From positions 31,228 to 95,227 of the forward strand of contig NZ_KB903538.1 of assembly GCF_000379805.1 (NCBI RefSeq): 64,000 nucleotides of DNA, read 5' to 3'. Each line of letters starts with the position of its first letter. Position 1 is the stretch's first letter. The DNA is from Lewinella cohaerens DSM 23179 (GTDB lineage Bacteria > Bacteroidota > Bacteroidia > Chitinophagales > Saprospiraceae). The translations under genes and the position numbers were made by a program. This document shows positions 44,307-54,163 of this stretch, piece after piece. The notes beneath the pieces were generated by a model. That model searched no databases. It was not told the DNA's origin and worked only from the letters and a program-made list of their open reading frames with translations.

Positions 44307-46034
44307 ATGAAACCAAGAACCATACCAACTTTTCCAAGTCATGCTATTATCCTGCTTGTTATTGCCCTTTTTCTGGGCAGTTGCCGAACGGAGCCAATTG
44401 CTACCTACTCGGCGGAAAAACGAGGAGAATACGCCCATGCTGCTGTCGTTAGTGGCCATCCTTTGGCGTCACAAGTTGGTAACGACATTTTGGAGAAAGG
44501 TGGAAATGCTGTCGATGCAGCTGTAGCTGTACAATTTGCGCTGGCCGTCGTATACCCTCGTGCTGGCAACCTTGGCGGTGGTGGTTTTTTAGTCTATCGT
44601 AGCAATGATGGCAGTACCGATGCACTCGATTATCGAGAAAAAGCACCAGCAGCAGCCAGTCGCGATATGTACCTCGACAGCTTGGCCAATCCCGTCGATG
44701 GCCTCAGCACCAAGGGGCATCTTGCCGCAGGTGTACCGGGTACTGTAGCTGGGTTAGCCGCTGCTCACGAGCGCTACGGAAAGCTCACTTGGGAAGATTT
44801 GGTACAACCAGCAATTGAACTTGCCGAAAATGGTTTTTCTATTTCAGAAACAGAAGCCGACCGGCTCAATGGTTTCCAAGAGGCATTTTTGGCGTTTAAC
44901 ACCAACGAATGCCCCTTTATAAAAGAGCTATGGCAAACAGGCGATCTGCTCATTCAGTCTGACTTAGCGGCCTCTCTTAAGCGTATCAAGGCAAAAAAGG
45001 CGGCTGGTTTCTATCAGGGAGAAACAGCTGATTTGATCGTAAAAGAAATGCAAAGCGGCAACGGAATGATTACTGCCGAAGATTTGGCCAACTACGAGCC
45101 TACCTGGCGGCAAGCCATTACCGGAAACTATGATGATTACAAAATTATCTCCATGCCTCCCTCTTCAAGTGGCGGAGTTGCGCTATTACAAATGCTTGGG
45201 ATGGTAGAAAATGCCCCCCTGAATGAATACGGGTTTCATAGTACGGCAGCTACACACCTTATGGTAGAAGCAGAACGCCGTGCTTATGCCGATCGCTCGG
45301 AATATTTGGGAGATAGCGATTTTTACCCAGTGCCATTGGACTCCCTGATTGATGAGAACTACCTCCAGTACCGAATGGATGATTTTCAGCCAGACAGTGC
45401 CAGCACCAGTGATCACCTCACGGCGGGTAATTTTGTCAATAGGAAAGAAAGTTTCGAGACGACCCATACTTCGATCGTTGATGCAGAAGGCAATGCTGTT
45501 TCACTCACCACTACCCTGAATTCTAATTTCGGATGCAAGGTCGTTGTAGATGGTGCTGGCTTTTTCCTCAACAATGAGATGGACGATTTCAGTATCAAGC
45601 CTGGCACGCCCAATCAGTTTGGGCTTCTCGGTGCCGAAGCAAACGCTATCCAGCCTGGTAAGAGGATGCTTAGCTCCATGACACCTACCATTATTGAAAA
45701 AGATGGCCAGTTGTTTATGATCCTGGGTGCACCAGGAGGGTCTACCATCATCACGGCTGTTTTTCAGGTATTTATCAATGTTGCTGAATTTGGGATGCCT
45801 CTGGATTCTGCCGTTTTTGCCCCCCGTTTCCACCACCAGTGGTTACCGGATCAAATATGGGTAGAGCCCACTGCTTTAGGAGAAGAAGTTAAAAGTGAAC
45901 TGAGCGCAATGGGCCACCAATTCCGCGACGTTAACCGGATGGCGGTCATCAAAGCGATTCAGCGTTTACCTGATGGTAGCTACCTGGCTGTTGGTGATCC
46001 TCGTAACCCTGATGATGATGTAAGTGGGCACTAA
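44307..46034 (+). CDS. ggt: Gamma-glutamyltransferase
   Basis: 575 residues from ATG 44307, where a lipoprotein signal begins (ILLVIALFLGSC); the frame opens 32 codons earlier. The large-subunit region has GNAVDAAVAVQFALAVVYP, GNLGGGGFLVY and DYREKAPAAASRDMYLD. The autocleavage site and catalytic nucleophile are at TTHTSIVDAEGNAVSLTTTL (first Thr about residue 385), followed by NSNFGCKVVVDGAGFFLNNE and MLSSMTPTIIEKDG. It hydrolyses or transfers gamma-glutamyl groups of glutathione and similar peptides. The Cys predicts lipid anchoring in the envelope rather than a free periplasmic enzyme. Confidence 0.95.
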   Translation: MKPRTIPTFPSHAIILLVIALFLGSCRTEPIATYSAEKRGEYAHAAVVSGHPLASQVGNDILEKGGNAVDAAVAVQFALAVVYPRAGNLGGGGFLVYRSNDGSTDALDYREKAPAAASRDMYLDSLANPVDGLSTKGHLAAGVPGTVAGLAAAHERYGKLTWEDLVQPAIELAENGFSISETEADRLNGFQEAFLAFNTNECPFIKELWQTGDLLIQSDLAASLKRIKAKKAAGFYQGETADLIVKEMQSGNGMITAEDLANYEPTWRQAITGNYDDYKIISMPPSSSGGVALLQMLGMVENAPLNEYGFHSTAATHLMVEAERRAYADRSEYLGDSDFYPVPLDSLIDENYLQYRMDDFQPDSASTSDHLTAGNFVNRKESFETTHTSIVDAEGNAVSLTTTLNSNFGCKVVVDGAGFFLNNEMDDFSIKPGTPNQFGLLGAEANAIQPGKRMLSSMTPTIIEKDGQLFMILGAPGGSTIITAVFQVFINVAEFGMPLDSAVFAPRFHHQWLPDQIWVEPTALGEEVKSELSAMGHQFRDVNRMAVIKAIQRLPDGSYLAVGDPRNPDDDVSGH

Positions 46035-46119
46035 AGGTTTAGCAAAACGCTACCTGTAATGCGGTTACGGTCGGCATAATTGGCATTCTGATAAAAGCAT
46101 AATGAGTTTCCAAATGGTT

Positions 46120-46587
46120 CTAAACTTCTTGAGGCCCAGGATACGCAGGCAGATCCTCAAGAAACTCATAGCTCTCCTTAGAGAAATCTATCGAGCAGCA
46201 ATAAGCCTCCGGGCCATTGCACACCAGTAAATAAGGGACCTGAAGAGGCATGTTGTAGGTTGCTATTTGACGAAACACCGACTGGCGTAAAGGAACACTT
46301 GGTGCTTTGCATTCTACCAATAGCCAAGGCTTCATCGCCCGATCGAAGATGAGAATATCGCAACGTTTTTGCAAGCCGTTGACACTAAGGCCACGCTCAA
46401 TCGCTATCCTGTTCTTGTTGACCCCCAAAACATCTAGCAGGTATTGGATCAATAGTTGGCGAACCATTTCTTCGGGTTGCAATACCAGCCATTTATTACG
46501 AATGGGGTCGCGCAACCAGCGTTTGCCGTCGTCTTGTTTGACTTCCAGGAGTTCTTGGTAATGGGTAAGATTTAATCGGAGTTGCAC
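46120..46587 (-). CDS. Stand-alone type I restriction HsdR N-terminal-like protein
   Basis: 155 residues. WLVLQPEEMVRQLLIQYLLD, then the PD-(D/E)xK core: RCDILIFDRAMKPWLLVECK gives the Asp and Glu-x-Lys of the nuclease site, followed by APSVPLRQSVFRQIATYNMP. This is the HSDR_N_2 type of domain, found alone in many Bacteroidota with no modification or specificity subunit; none is near. It may be a small nuclease or a DNA-binding relict. No signal peptide. It converges with ggt. Confidence 0.8.
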   Translation of the reverse strand: MQLRLNLTHYQELLEVKQDDGKRWLRDPIRNKWLVLQPEEMVRQLLIQYLLDVLGVNKNRIAIERGLSVNGLQKRCDILIFDRAMKPWLLVECKAPSVPLRQSVFRQIATYNMPLQVPYLLVCNGPEAYCCSIDFSKESYEFLEDLPAYPGPQEV

Positions 46588-46777
46588 TTAAACTAATCGT
46601 ATTTTTAAAATAAAAAAGCGTTAAAGTTGTTTAGCTATTGCAATATGACCAATGATTTCATCAAAATCTGACAATTATTACCCATATGACAGCGTTTAAG
46701 TTACACCTTTTCCAATAAGTTGTTGTTTAGAAGGTGAATTTGCTTTACCTTTCGCTGTAAGAAAATACATTTTTTCC

Positions 46778-48778
46778 ATGATGCGCAATAGAATCCCATT
46801 ACTACTCGGTCTTTTTGTGGCCTTGAGTATTCCCCTGACTGCCGCTCAGGTCTTTATCCTCTTTGATCCTGCTTGTATGGATCGCCTTGAGTATGACATG
46901 AACAGGCCAGATGGTAAAGGTGACTACCTCGTTTATCACATTAACATTCGCTCTGGCGAAAAACTTATCCTAGAGGTCGGTGAAGAAAGCTCTCGTGAGC
47001 AAAACTACCTCCCCGAACCCTATTTGTATTGCAATAGCGGAGGCTTTGACCAAAGTCTTATGCGCCGAATCAACGCAAATATTGACGAAGTCTACCTTGT
47101 TTATCCTAAAAGTGACAAGAAATTCACTATTTCCAGGGTAGCTGTGGCTGCTTACTACTCCAAGAATGGAAGTGTACTCAGTTACGATTCCCCTAAGTAT
47201 CGCTTCCGTTTTGATACGGAGTTTGGTACCATTGGAGAGAATATCGCAATTAACAATCCAGGTGCCAAAGTATACTTTGAGGGCCGGCTGGAAAATGACT
47301 GTACAGGATCTTATTTGTTCCGTCAGCTTTCTCCACAATCAGCTTATCCCCTGACAGACTTAGTTGTTACACCAGAGTTAGGCATTGTAGAAGAACGGAG
47401 TGGAGCCAATGCTTCAGCTGCCGCAAACAACACGATTGTTCTCAATAAAGTAAATGGTCGTTCTGCCGACCGCTACATTCAGGAAGTATGTGGCACGGAG
47501 CCTGGATCACAGAAGGCGGTGATAGGCGCACAGCAAGGTGCTGCGAATACCGTTACCAATTACAATGCTAGCAATTCTCGGATAAACCCTCCAGGCAACC
47601 TCCCTTCAGGAGCGATTCTTCCCACAGGAAACGTTGTAAACACACCTCGCAACGTGGTTGCTAATACTAACCAGCCTACAACTAGTATTATGACAGAAAC
47701 CACGCCAAGTACTAATGGGGCCTCTACCCATACCGTGGCTTCTGGTGAAACCTTATATGGTATTTCTCGCAAGTACAGTGTAGATGTCGCAGAAATAAAG
47801 GCATGGAACAATCTTAGTTCAAATACCATTCGTCGTGGCCAGGTATTGCAGGTTGCTCCTGCGACCAACAATACCGCTCCTGAGTTGGTTAGTCGTGGTT
47901 TTGCAAATCGCACTACCCTGTCTGGCAGTACGGTGCCTTATGATCAAGCTAATACCCAGCGGATCATGACGGACAATCAGAATATGCATATTGTTAAGCC
48001 TGGGGAAACCGTTGCCTCCATTGCTTTGGAGTACGGATACACCAGCAAGAAATTCCGCGATATCAACGAGCTTGGTCCTAATGACTACATAAAAGTAGGT
48101 CAGCGCCTGAAAACTACGGATTGTGATTGCGCTACTACTTCTCCCGGACGAGCAGTAGTTCCAAATCAAGCACCTCCTACTTCAAGCCCTAGCAGTTATA
48201 ATACAACTGGTGGCCGCATAGCTCCCTCTAATGATCTCGTAGCACGTACCCCTGCTGCTAGCTCGAATGTTATCAATCCGGGTAGTTCTCAAGTAGTTGT
48301 CAGAAATAGCGGAGGATTGACAAGCTACGCTCCTCCTACGGTACCTGTCACAACGACTAGTCGTAGCACTGCAAGCAATTACAATGCTATCCCTAACTCT
48401 TACAATGCACCGGCAGCTAACCGTTCGATGTCAGCACTGGAAGAAAAAGGCAGTTCTCCTCGGGCTATTGGCAACACCACTGACTTTGGCAATCCGGTGG
48501 CTCCTACTAACACCAGCAGAACGGCTACGCCATCCTCTTACGGCAGTCCTTACCCATCGCCCAACACGCCTATCAGTTACGATGCGGTACGTACTTCGCG
48601 TCCAGACGAATACTATCAACCTGCCAGCACTCAACGAAGGATTCACGTGGTAGCCTCAGGCGAGAGTCTTTACGGGATAGCCCGTAGATATGGTACTACA
48701 CCAGAGCAACTTCGCAGGCTTAACAACTTGGGGCCAAGCGATCCTATTATTGAGTATCAAAATCTTTACATCGAGTAG
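46778..48778 (+). CDS. LysM-domain secreted protein
   Basis: 666 residues; the second Met (46781) is an equal start candidate. Signal peptide 1-24 (ALSIPLTAAQ). A beta-rich N-terminal domain (about 25-235) with two Cys (CMDRLEYDMNRPDGKGDY, YLYCNSGG), then long Ser/Thr/Pro/Asn-rich linkers holding three LysM domains: about 317-361 (HTVASGETLYGISRKY), 404-448 (HIVKPGETVASIALEYG) and 623-666 (HVVASGESLYGIARRYG). LysM binds peptidoglycan GlcNAc chains, so the protein is probably an envelope organiser; no hydrolase domain is visible. A terminator follows. Confidence 0.85.
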   Translation: MMRNRIPLLLGLFVALSIPLTAAQVFILFDPACMDRLEYDMNRPDGKGDYLVYHINIRSGEKLILEVGEESSREQNYLPEPYLYCNSGGFDQSLMRRINANIDEVYLVYPKSDKKFTISRVAVAAYYSKNGSVLSYDSPKYRFRFDTEFGTIGENIAINNPGAKVYFEGRLENDCTGSYLFRQLSPQSAYPLTDLVVTPELGIVEERSGANASAAANNTIVLNKVNGRSADRYIQEVCGTEPGSQKAVIGAQQGAANTVTNYNASNSRINPPGNLPSGAILPTGNVVNTPRNVVANTNQPTTSIMTETTPSTNGASTHTVASGETLYGISRKYSVDVAEIKAWNNLSSNTIRRGQVLQVAPATNNTAPELVSRGFANRTTLSGSTVPYDQANTQRIMTDNQNMHIVKPGETVASIALEYGYTSKKFRDINELGPNDYIKVGQRLKTTDCDCATTSPGRAVVPNQAPPTSSPSSYNTTGGRIAPSNDLVARTPAASSNVINPGSSQVVVRNSGGLTSYAPPTVPVTTTSRSTASNYNAIPNSYNAPAANRSMSALEEKGSSPRAIGNTTDFGNPVAPTNTSRTATPSSYGSPYPSPNTPISYDAVRTSRPDEYYQPASTQRRIHVVASGESLYGIARRYGTTPEQLRRLNNLGPSDPIIEYQNLYIE

Positions 48779-48801
48779 CCCTGATAAGTATTTCAACCTA
48801 A

Positions 48802-48844
48802 AAGAAAGGGATTTCCGGTAGCACTGGAAGTCCCTTTCTTTTTT
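48802..48844 (+). terminator. Terminator after the LysM gene
   Basis: AAGAAAGGGA / TCCCTTTCTT, extended by TTTCC/GGAAG with a mismatch, followed by a T-run. Its 3' end merges into the next gene's promoter. Confidence 0.75.
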
Positions 48845-48852
48845 ACCTTTGC
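48844..48852 (+). promoter_or_regulatory. -7 promoter element of the CNNM/CBS gene
   Basis: TAccTTTGC, a full consensus match, 26 bases before the ATG at 48879. It begins directly after the terminator T-run, so the two elements are fused. Confidence 0.55.
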
Positions 48853-48878
48853 AATTCAAAATAAGCTAAAGACCAACT

Positions 48879-49982
48879 ATGATACTGCTGTTAATCTATG
48901 CTAGTTTGGCTATTGTCTTCTCCTTTTTCTGCTCCATTTGGGAAGCGGTACTATTGAGTATACCAGATTCTTATGCAGAAGCGCAAGCTGCAACAGGATC
49001 AGCAAATGGCAAACTACTCAAGGAAATTAAAAAGGATAGAGATCAACATATCTCTGCAATTCTCTCGCTAAACACTGTAGCACATACAGTCGGTGCGATT
49101 CTAGTAGGAAAGCAGGCTGAAGCCTACTATGGCACAGGAGGTTTTAGTTTTTTTGGTTTATTTGATGTTCCATTCACGGGACTAATAGCTGCCTTGATGA
49201 CCTTAGGCGTACTCATTCTTTCAGAAATTATCCCTAAAACCTTGGGGGCCAACAATTGGAAAACCTTCTCTGTTTTTACTGCCAAAAGCCTGAGGGTTGT
49301 CACCTTCTTGATGAAACCACTGGTATGGATGAGTGATTTTGTCACAAAGAAAATGAAAGGGAAAGGACATGGAACTGAGATCAGCAGAGAAGAACTTTCT
49401 GCGATGGCGCAAATGGGAACCCGAGCAGGGGTTTTTAACGCAGGGGAATCGACCATCATTGATAACCTTATGCGGTTCCATTTAATTGAAACCCGCTCTA
49501 TCCTAACACCACGCACCGTCGTAAAAGCTTCTAATCAAGATAAGACCATAGAGGAGTTTTACAATGCTAATCCAGGACTTCCTTTTAGTCGAATTCCCAT
49601 TTTCGAAGGCTCCAAGGATCATATTACCGGCTATGTCCTTAAAGATGTTGTTTTAGATAAACTTGTAAAAAAGGAAGGTGACACCAAATTAAAGGATATT
49701 TCCCGCCCTATAACGGTCGTCAAAGAAGATCAGACCATTCATTCTGTCTTTAACCACCTCCTAAGTACCAAAGAACAAATAGCACTGGTTATTGGACAAT
49801 TTGGCGGCATGGCAGGGATCATTACCTTCGAAGATGTCATTGAAACACTTCTTGGTCTAGAGATCGTTGATGAACTGGATAGCACGGAAGATATGCAGCA
49901 TCTTGCTCGTCAAAACTGGGAGAAAAGAGCCCATGATTTAGGCATCCTCAATGCTAAAAGGTCAGAAGAAGACAAGCAATAA
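48879..49982 (+). CDS. CNNM/CBS-domain membrane protein (HlyC/CorC family)
   Basis: 367 residues. The CNNM domain (about 1-180) has three membrane segments and SIWEAVLLSIPDSYAE, LSLNTVAHTVGAILVGKQAE and LILSEIIPKTLGANNW. EISREELSAMAQMGTRAG and VFNAGESTIIDNLMRFH lead to a CBS pair (about 205-330: ILTPRTVVKASNQDKTIEEF, GQFGGMAGIITFEDVIETL). The family is linked to divalent cation, mainly Mg or Co, export. The C-terminal CorC_HlyC domain of longer relatives is missing, which is common for this short form. Confidence 0.9.
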   Translation: MILLLIYASLAIVFSFFCSIWEAVLLSIPDSYAEAQAATGSANGKLLKEIKKDRDQHISAILSLNTVAHTVGAILVGKQAEAYYGTGGFSFFGLFDVPFTGLIAALMTLGVLILSEIIPKTLGANNWKTFSVFTAKSLRVVTFLMKPLVWMSDFVTKKMKGKGHGTEISREELSAMAQMGTRAGVFNAGESTIIDNLMRFHLIETRSILTPRTVVKASNQDKTIEEFYNANPGLPFSRIPIFEGSKDHITGYVLKDVVLDKLVKKEGDTKLKDISRPITVVKEDQTIHSVFNHLLSTKEQIALVIGQFGGMAGIITFEDVIETLLGLEIVDELDSTEDMQHLARQNWEKRAHDLGILNAKRSEEDKQ

Positions 49983-49992
49983 TTCACTAGAC

Positions 49993-50937
49993 TTATTCTT
50001 GCTGAAAATCAAGGTAGAGGATTCGCTTATCTACTTTGCCTGGAAGCGGGCCAAAATGCTGTAGCTTAATTTCTGCCATGCGCCGGCCTGCAAGTGCACA
50101 TTGGTACAGGTTATATCCATCAATGTATGCACAAAGGAAACCCGACCAAAAGGCATCGCCAGCCCCCGTTGTATCTACCACCTCAATCGGTCGAGATGGA
50201 ACAAAATGCTGACTTTCCTCGCTACTGACAAAGCAACCTTTTTCTCCTAGGGTAATACAGACTGTTTTGGCGCCAAGCCCATGTAAAAAGGATGCAGCGC
50301 TGGCTGGTTCATCAACAGGATATCCATATAATCGCTCCCAATCCACATCACTAAATTTCACCATTGCACCGTGGCTACAGTAGGTGGCTACAATTTCTTG
50401 TGCTTCGGCCTGATCTGGCCAAATTTTAGCAGCATAATTGGCATCAATACTCAGTTGTCCTCCTGCTGCAGCGACTTTACTGGCAGCGTTTAAGATTGTT
50501 GTTCGTGCAGGTTCTTTGCTCAAGGCGAAACAGGTGGTGTGGAATACTTTCACTGCTTCAAGCAAATTATCAGGTAACTGCTCCTTGGAGATTTGGCAAT
50601 CTGCTAAGCGATAAGCTTCAAAATTAGAGACCTGTTGAGATTTTGTTACCAAAACCAACGTCGTAGGATAAGGAACCTGATGAACACCAGAAGTATCCAG
50701 CGATAAGTTATTGACAAATTTCTGCAAATAATCGCCCATGTCATCTTTACCAATACTGGCAACTAAAGCTGCGTGCTGCCCAAGTCGGCTAAGGTTACTA
50801 GCCATATTAGCCGGGCTGCCACCAACAATACGCTCAAAAGAGGTTACATCATCAAATGATGACGCATAAGAGCTACTTATTAAATCTATCAATAGCTCGC
50901 CTACTGCTAATACGGAAGGGAAATTTGTCTGACTCAT
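49993..50937 (-). CDS. PfkB-family carbohydrate kinase, fructokinase-like
   Basis: 314 residues. Start VLAVGELLIDLISS, GGSPANMASNLSRLGQHAAL near residue 40 (sugar site), ASIGKDDMGDYLQKF, and the C-terminal signature VVDTTGAGDAFWSGFLCAYI with the catalytic Asp and anion hole. It phosphorylates a sugar, most likely fructose or a relative, in the cytosol. It diverges from the GH31 glucosidase with about 100 bases between the starts, which fits coordinated use of an alpha-glucoside such as sucrose. TATTTTGC lies upstream but is not a full -7 match. Confidence 0.88.
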   Translation of the reverse strand: MSQTNFPSVLAVGELLIDLISSSYASSFDDVTSFERIVGGSPANMASNLSRLGQHAALVASIGKDDMGDYLQKFVNNLSLDTSGVHQVPYPTTLVLVTKSQQVSNFEAYRLADCQISKEQLPDNLLEAVKVFHTTCFALSKEPARTTILNAASKVAAAGGQLSIDANYAAKIWPDQAEAQEIVATYCSHGAMVKFSDVDWERLYGYPVDEPASAASFLHGLGAKTVCITLGEKGCFVSSEESQHFVPSRPIEVVDTTGAGDAFWSGFLCAYIDGYNLYQCALAGRRMAEIKLQHFGPLPGKVDKRILYLDFQQE

Positions 50938-51041
50938 AGAATTCTTTATATCCTTTAATCTTTAGTATTAAAGTCTGGTGATGTGGTGAAAATAACTACT
51001 TTTAGTATTATTGCAAGGCAAAATACAGAAGTGCATAGATA

Positions 51042-53567
51042 ATGGCAAGAAAGACTAAAAAAAGAGCCCCCTTTGATCCTGCTCCTCATTTGGTAGCTGA
51101 TACAGCAACGGAAACTAGCCAACGGTATCCCGATGTTTTCCAGATCAAACAAATCAACAAGGTCATCAAATACCAAAAGATTGATGATAACACTTTGGAA
51201 ATCACTACCGAAGGAGAGATAAAACTCCGGGTCGAATTATGGACAGATACTACTTGGAGAGTTCGATACGCTGTTGAAAAATTCTCTACGCAACCCTCCT
51301 ATGCACTGCACCCGGATCGAGAACCAAAGTCGGTAGACTTTACCGTCAAAGAAGACAAGCAACAAATATTTATCATCTCTGCCAGTGTGAGCTGTCGCAT
51401 CCAAAAAAAGGATTGCCGGATATCTTTTCATACCAAAGACGGTAAAAAAACGATCCTGGAAGAACAGGAGCCCTATCTCCAGCGAGCAACAATCCTGGAC
51501 GGAACGGATCACCTTCGGGTCAGCTTCAAAGCGCCCAAAGAGGAAGTCTTTTATGGTCTAGGTGACAAAAGCTGGAGCCTTAATTTGCGAGGTCGTTCTT
51601 TTGACAATTGGAACAGCGATGCTTTTGGGTATCACAAAGAAAAAGATCCACTATACCGAGCGGTGCCTTTCTACTATGGCTTGCAAAATGACCAGGCTTA
51701 CGGCATTTTCTTACACAATACCTGGCGGACTCACTTTGATTTTGCCTCGCAAAAAGACGAAACCGTGCGCATGTGGGCAGAAGGAGGAGAAATAGATTAT
51801 TTCTTTTGCTATGGCCCTGAATTAAACCAGGTTGCGCAATCTTACCACCAGCTTACTGGTACACCAGAACTGCCACCATTGTGGGCGCTAGGTTTTCACC
51901 AATGCCGATGGAGTTATTATCCAGAAGCTCGGGTTAGAAAACTGGCCGATACCTTCCGGGAATTGCAAATTCCTTGTGATGCTATCTATTTGGATATTGA
52001 TTACATGGATGGATACCGTTGTTTCACCTGGAACCAGGATTACTTCCCAAAGCCTGGGGAAATGATTCGCGACATTGCCGAACAAGGATTCCAGACTGTC
52101 GTCATGATTGACCCTGGCATTCGGGTAGATGAAGACTATCACGTCTACAAACAAGGCGTAGAAAAAGACTATTTCTGTCGACGAGCCAATGGAGAGCTCA
52201 TGCGCGGGCCGGTATGGCCTGCCGACTGTGTGTGGCCCGACTACACCCGCGCGGATGTTCGTGAATGGTGGGGCGAACTTTACCGTGAACTGTATGAAGA
52301 CAACAGCATCAGCGGCTTCTGGAATGACATGAATGAACCGGCTGTCTTCAAAGTCAATAGTCTCACTTTTCCTGATCATGTGATGCATGATAACGATGGA
52401 CACCCAAGCGATCACAAGCCGGTGCACAACATTTATGGGCAGCAAATGTCTCGCGGCACTTATGATGGACTAAAATCTATCAAGCCCGAAAAACGGCCTT
52501 TCGTACTTACCAGAGCATCCTTCTCCGGCGGCCAACGCTATGCGGCTGTCTGGACGGGAGATAACGTAGCGAGTTGGGAACACCTGGAATTGGCCAACCG
52601 CCAGTGCCAACGACTAAGTATTTCTGGCTTCTCGCTAGTAGGTACCGATATTGGTGGTTTTGTCAATCAGCCGAGTCCGGAGTTGCTTATTCGCTGGCTA
52701 CAGCTTGGCATTTTTCATCCTGTTTTCCGTGTTCACTCGATGGGCAACAACATTGATGGTGCCGCTGAAGCGGATGCAGATGCCATCAAAGCATCGGAAG
52801 CTACCCTGCGCCTAGATCAAGAGCCTTGGGTTTTTGGGGAACCGTATACCAGCCAGGCGCGTACAGCTATTGAGTTCCGCTACCGGCTCCTCCCCTATTT
52901 ATACACCAGCGTTTATCAAAATGTGACGCAAGGAACACCGGTTTTAAGAAGCCTCGCTTTTGAAGATCAGACGGATAAAAAGGCACAAAAACGGGAGAAT
53001 GAATTTATGCTTGGTGACCACCTGTTGGTGAGCCCTGTCGTGAAACCAGGGGTTAAATCGCACAACACTTATCTACCAAGTGGAGATTGGGTCAACTACT
53101 ACAATGGAAATCATTATGCAGGGCCGCGCAATCACCGACAGTCAGTCAAGGAGGACACCATTCCTTTGTATGTCCGTGGCGGAGCGATCATCCCTAATTA
53201 TCCCGTACAACAGTACGTTTACGAACTAAATATCGAGACCGTGGAACTAAGAGCCTATTACGGAAAAAACAAAATAGAGAGCAGCTTTTACCAGGATGCC
53301 GGAGAGGGCTATGAGCACGAAAAAGGGCAATACCGCCATCATAAATACACCACTTCTTCTGGCAAAAACAGCTTCCTGATAAAACAAAAAACCGAAGGTA
53401 AATACGAGGGCGATCTATCTGCTTTTGAAATCAAGCTATTCGGCCTACCTTTTGAGCCGCAGCAATTATTGATTGACGGTGTTGCTATCCAAGTTATTGA
53501 TAAAGAAGGAGATGCCTATGTGATCGTAGCTCCTTCTGACTTTAAGACGGTGGAGGTAAAGGGATGA
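51042..53567 (+). CDS. Glycoside hydrolase family 31 (alpha-glucosidase-type)
   Basis: 841 residues, no signal peptide, so probably cytosolic. An N-terminal beta-sandwich (about 40-240) with HLRVSFKAPKEEVFYGLGDK, then the barrel: LPPLWALGFHQCRWSYYPE, IYLDIDYMDGYRCFTWNQDY, the nucleophile motif GFWNDMNEPAVF (Asp about 429), and acid/base Asp about 507 in VWTGDNVASWEHL, with ISGFSLVGTDIGGF and HPVFRVHSM after it. C-terminal beta domains complete the enzyme. It cleaves terminal alpha-linked glucose. The divergent fructokinase-like gene suggests a small disaccharide route, though no transporter is adjacent. Confidence 0.93.
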   Translation: MARKTKKRAPFDPAPHLVADTATETSQRYPDVFQIKQINKVIKYQKIDDNTLEITTEGEIKLRVELWTDTTWRVRYAVEKFSTQPSYALHPDREPKSVDFTVKEDKQQIFIISASVSCRIQKKDCRISFHTKDGKKTILEEQEPYLQRATILDGTDHLRVSFKAPKEEVFYGLGDKSWSLNLRGRSFDNWNSDAFGYHKEKDPLYRAVPFYYGLQNDQAYGIFLHNTWRTHFDFASQKDETVRMWAEGGEIDYFFCYGPELNQVAQSYHQLTGTPELPPLWALGFHQCRWSYYPEARVRKLADTFRELQIPCDAIYLDIDYMDGYRCFTWNQDYFPKPGEMIRDIAEQGFQTVVMIDPGIRVDEDYHVYKQGVEKDYFCRRANGELMRGPVWPADCVWPDYTRADVREWWGELYRELYEDNSISGFWNDMNEPAVFKVNSLTFPDHVMHDNDGHPSDHKPVHNIYGQQMSRGTYDGLKSIKPEKRPFVLTRASFSGGQRYAAVWTGDNVASWEHLELANRQCQRLSISGFSLVGTDIGGFVNQPSPELLIRWLQLGIFHPVFRVHSMGNNIDGAAEADADAIKASEATLRLDQEPWVFGEPYTSQARTAIEFRYRLLPYLYTSVYQNVTQGTPVLRSLAFEDQTDKKAQKRENEFMLGDHLLVSPVVKPGVKSHNTYLPSGDWVNYYNGNHYAGPRNHRQSVKEDTIPLYVRGGAIIPNYPVQQYVYELNIETVELRAYYGKNKIESSFYQDAGEGYEHEKGQYRHHKYTTSSGKNSFLIKQKTEGKYEGDLSAFEIKLFGLPFEPQQLLIDGVAIQVIDKEGDAYVIVAPSDFKTVEVKG

Positions 53568-53608
53568 TTTAGGGAATGTGGAGATGTTTTTTATTGCGTA
53601 TAGAAGGA

Positions 53609-53649
53609 GTTGCCCAAGATACTGCGCTGCGCATCTTGGGCAACGTTTT
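53609..53649 (+). terminator. Terminator after the GH31 gene
   Basis: GTTGCCCAAGAT / ATCTTGGGCAAC, perfect 12-base arms with a 12-base loop, followed by GTTTTT. Confidence 0.85.
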
Positions 53650-53784
53650 TCGGGCAATGAAATCTACAATTATAGGATTAAGCCAATACATCACGATGAC
53701 GCTCCAGAGAAAGGGGAAAAGGTGGTACTGAGACCATTGAAAACAATATAGGTAGGACTCAAAATGAGGGAAAATACTTGCCTT

Positions 53785-54023
53785 CGGAATAGGCTAGGAA
53801 AATATTACGAGATAGTAGTATTTCGCAAATCGGTTTCTGTGAGTTACAAGCTGGTAGATATATTGCATTATCAGATAATTCGAATACTTACACCATATCA
53901 CTTGAAGAGCAACACGGATTGATAAGAAATACAATTCTAAGCAGTGAAGTAGATATTTATCCGAAAGTCGCGAGATTAGATGATGATTGTGTAGTATGTC
54001 AATTGAATGAGTATTGGAATTAA
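53785..54023 (+). pseudogene. Protein-like gene remnant without start
   Basis: An open frame ends at TAA 54021-54023 and has no ATG. About 70 residues read naturally: ISQIGFCELQAGRYIALSD, then SNTYTISLEEQHGLIRNTIL, then VDIYPKVARLDDDCVVCQ and LNEYWN. Upstream in this frame is a stop (near 53790). It looks like the 3' end of a larger gene whose 5' part has been lost. I do not recognise the family. The stretch is more AT-rich than the GH31 gene before it. Confidence 0.4.
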
Positions 54024-54163
54024 TAGGTAATTCTGACTTGAAGTCCTCGTTGAGGAAAGAGTCTTCAGATTCTGTAGAAATTGTTAGAAATGAATTACCT
54101 TGTTCAGGTTTTTCACAAACTGTACCCGGCAATAAGTGGTATAAGAACAAAATACTTAAAAAC
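54024..54163 (+). other. AT-rich spacer before the cupin gene
   Basis: 140 bases between the remnant's stop and the cupin start. A frame is open through it, continuous with the cupin gene (from 54014), but its residues do not look like a cupin N-terminus. No promoter match was found. It may be leftover coding DNA. Confidence 0.35.
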
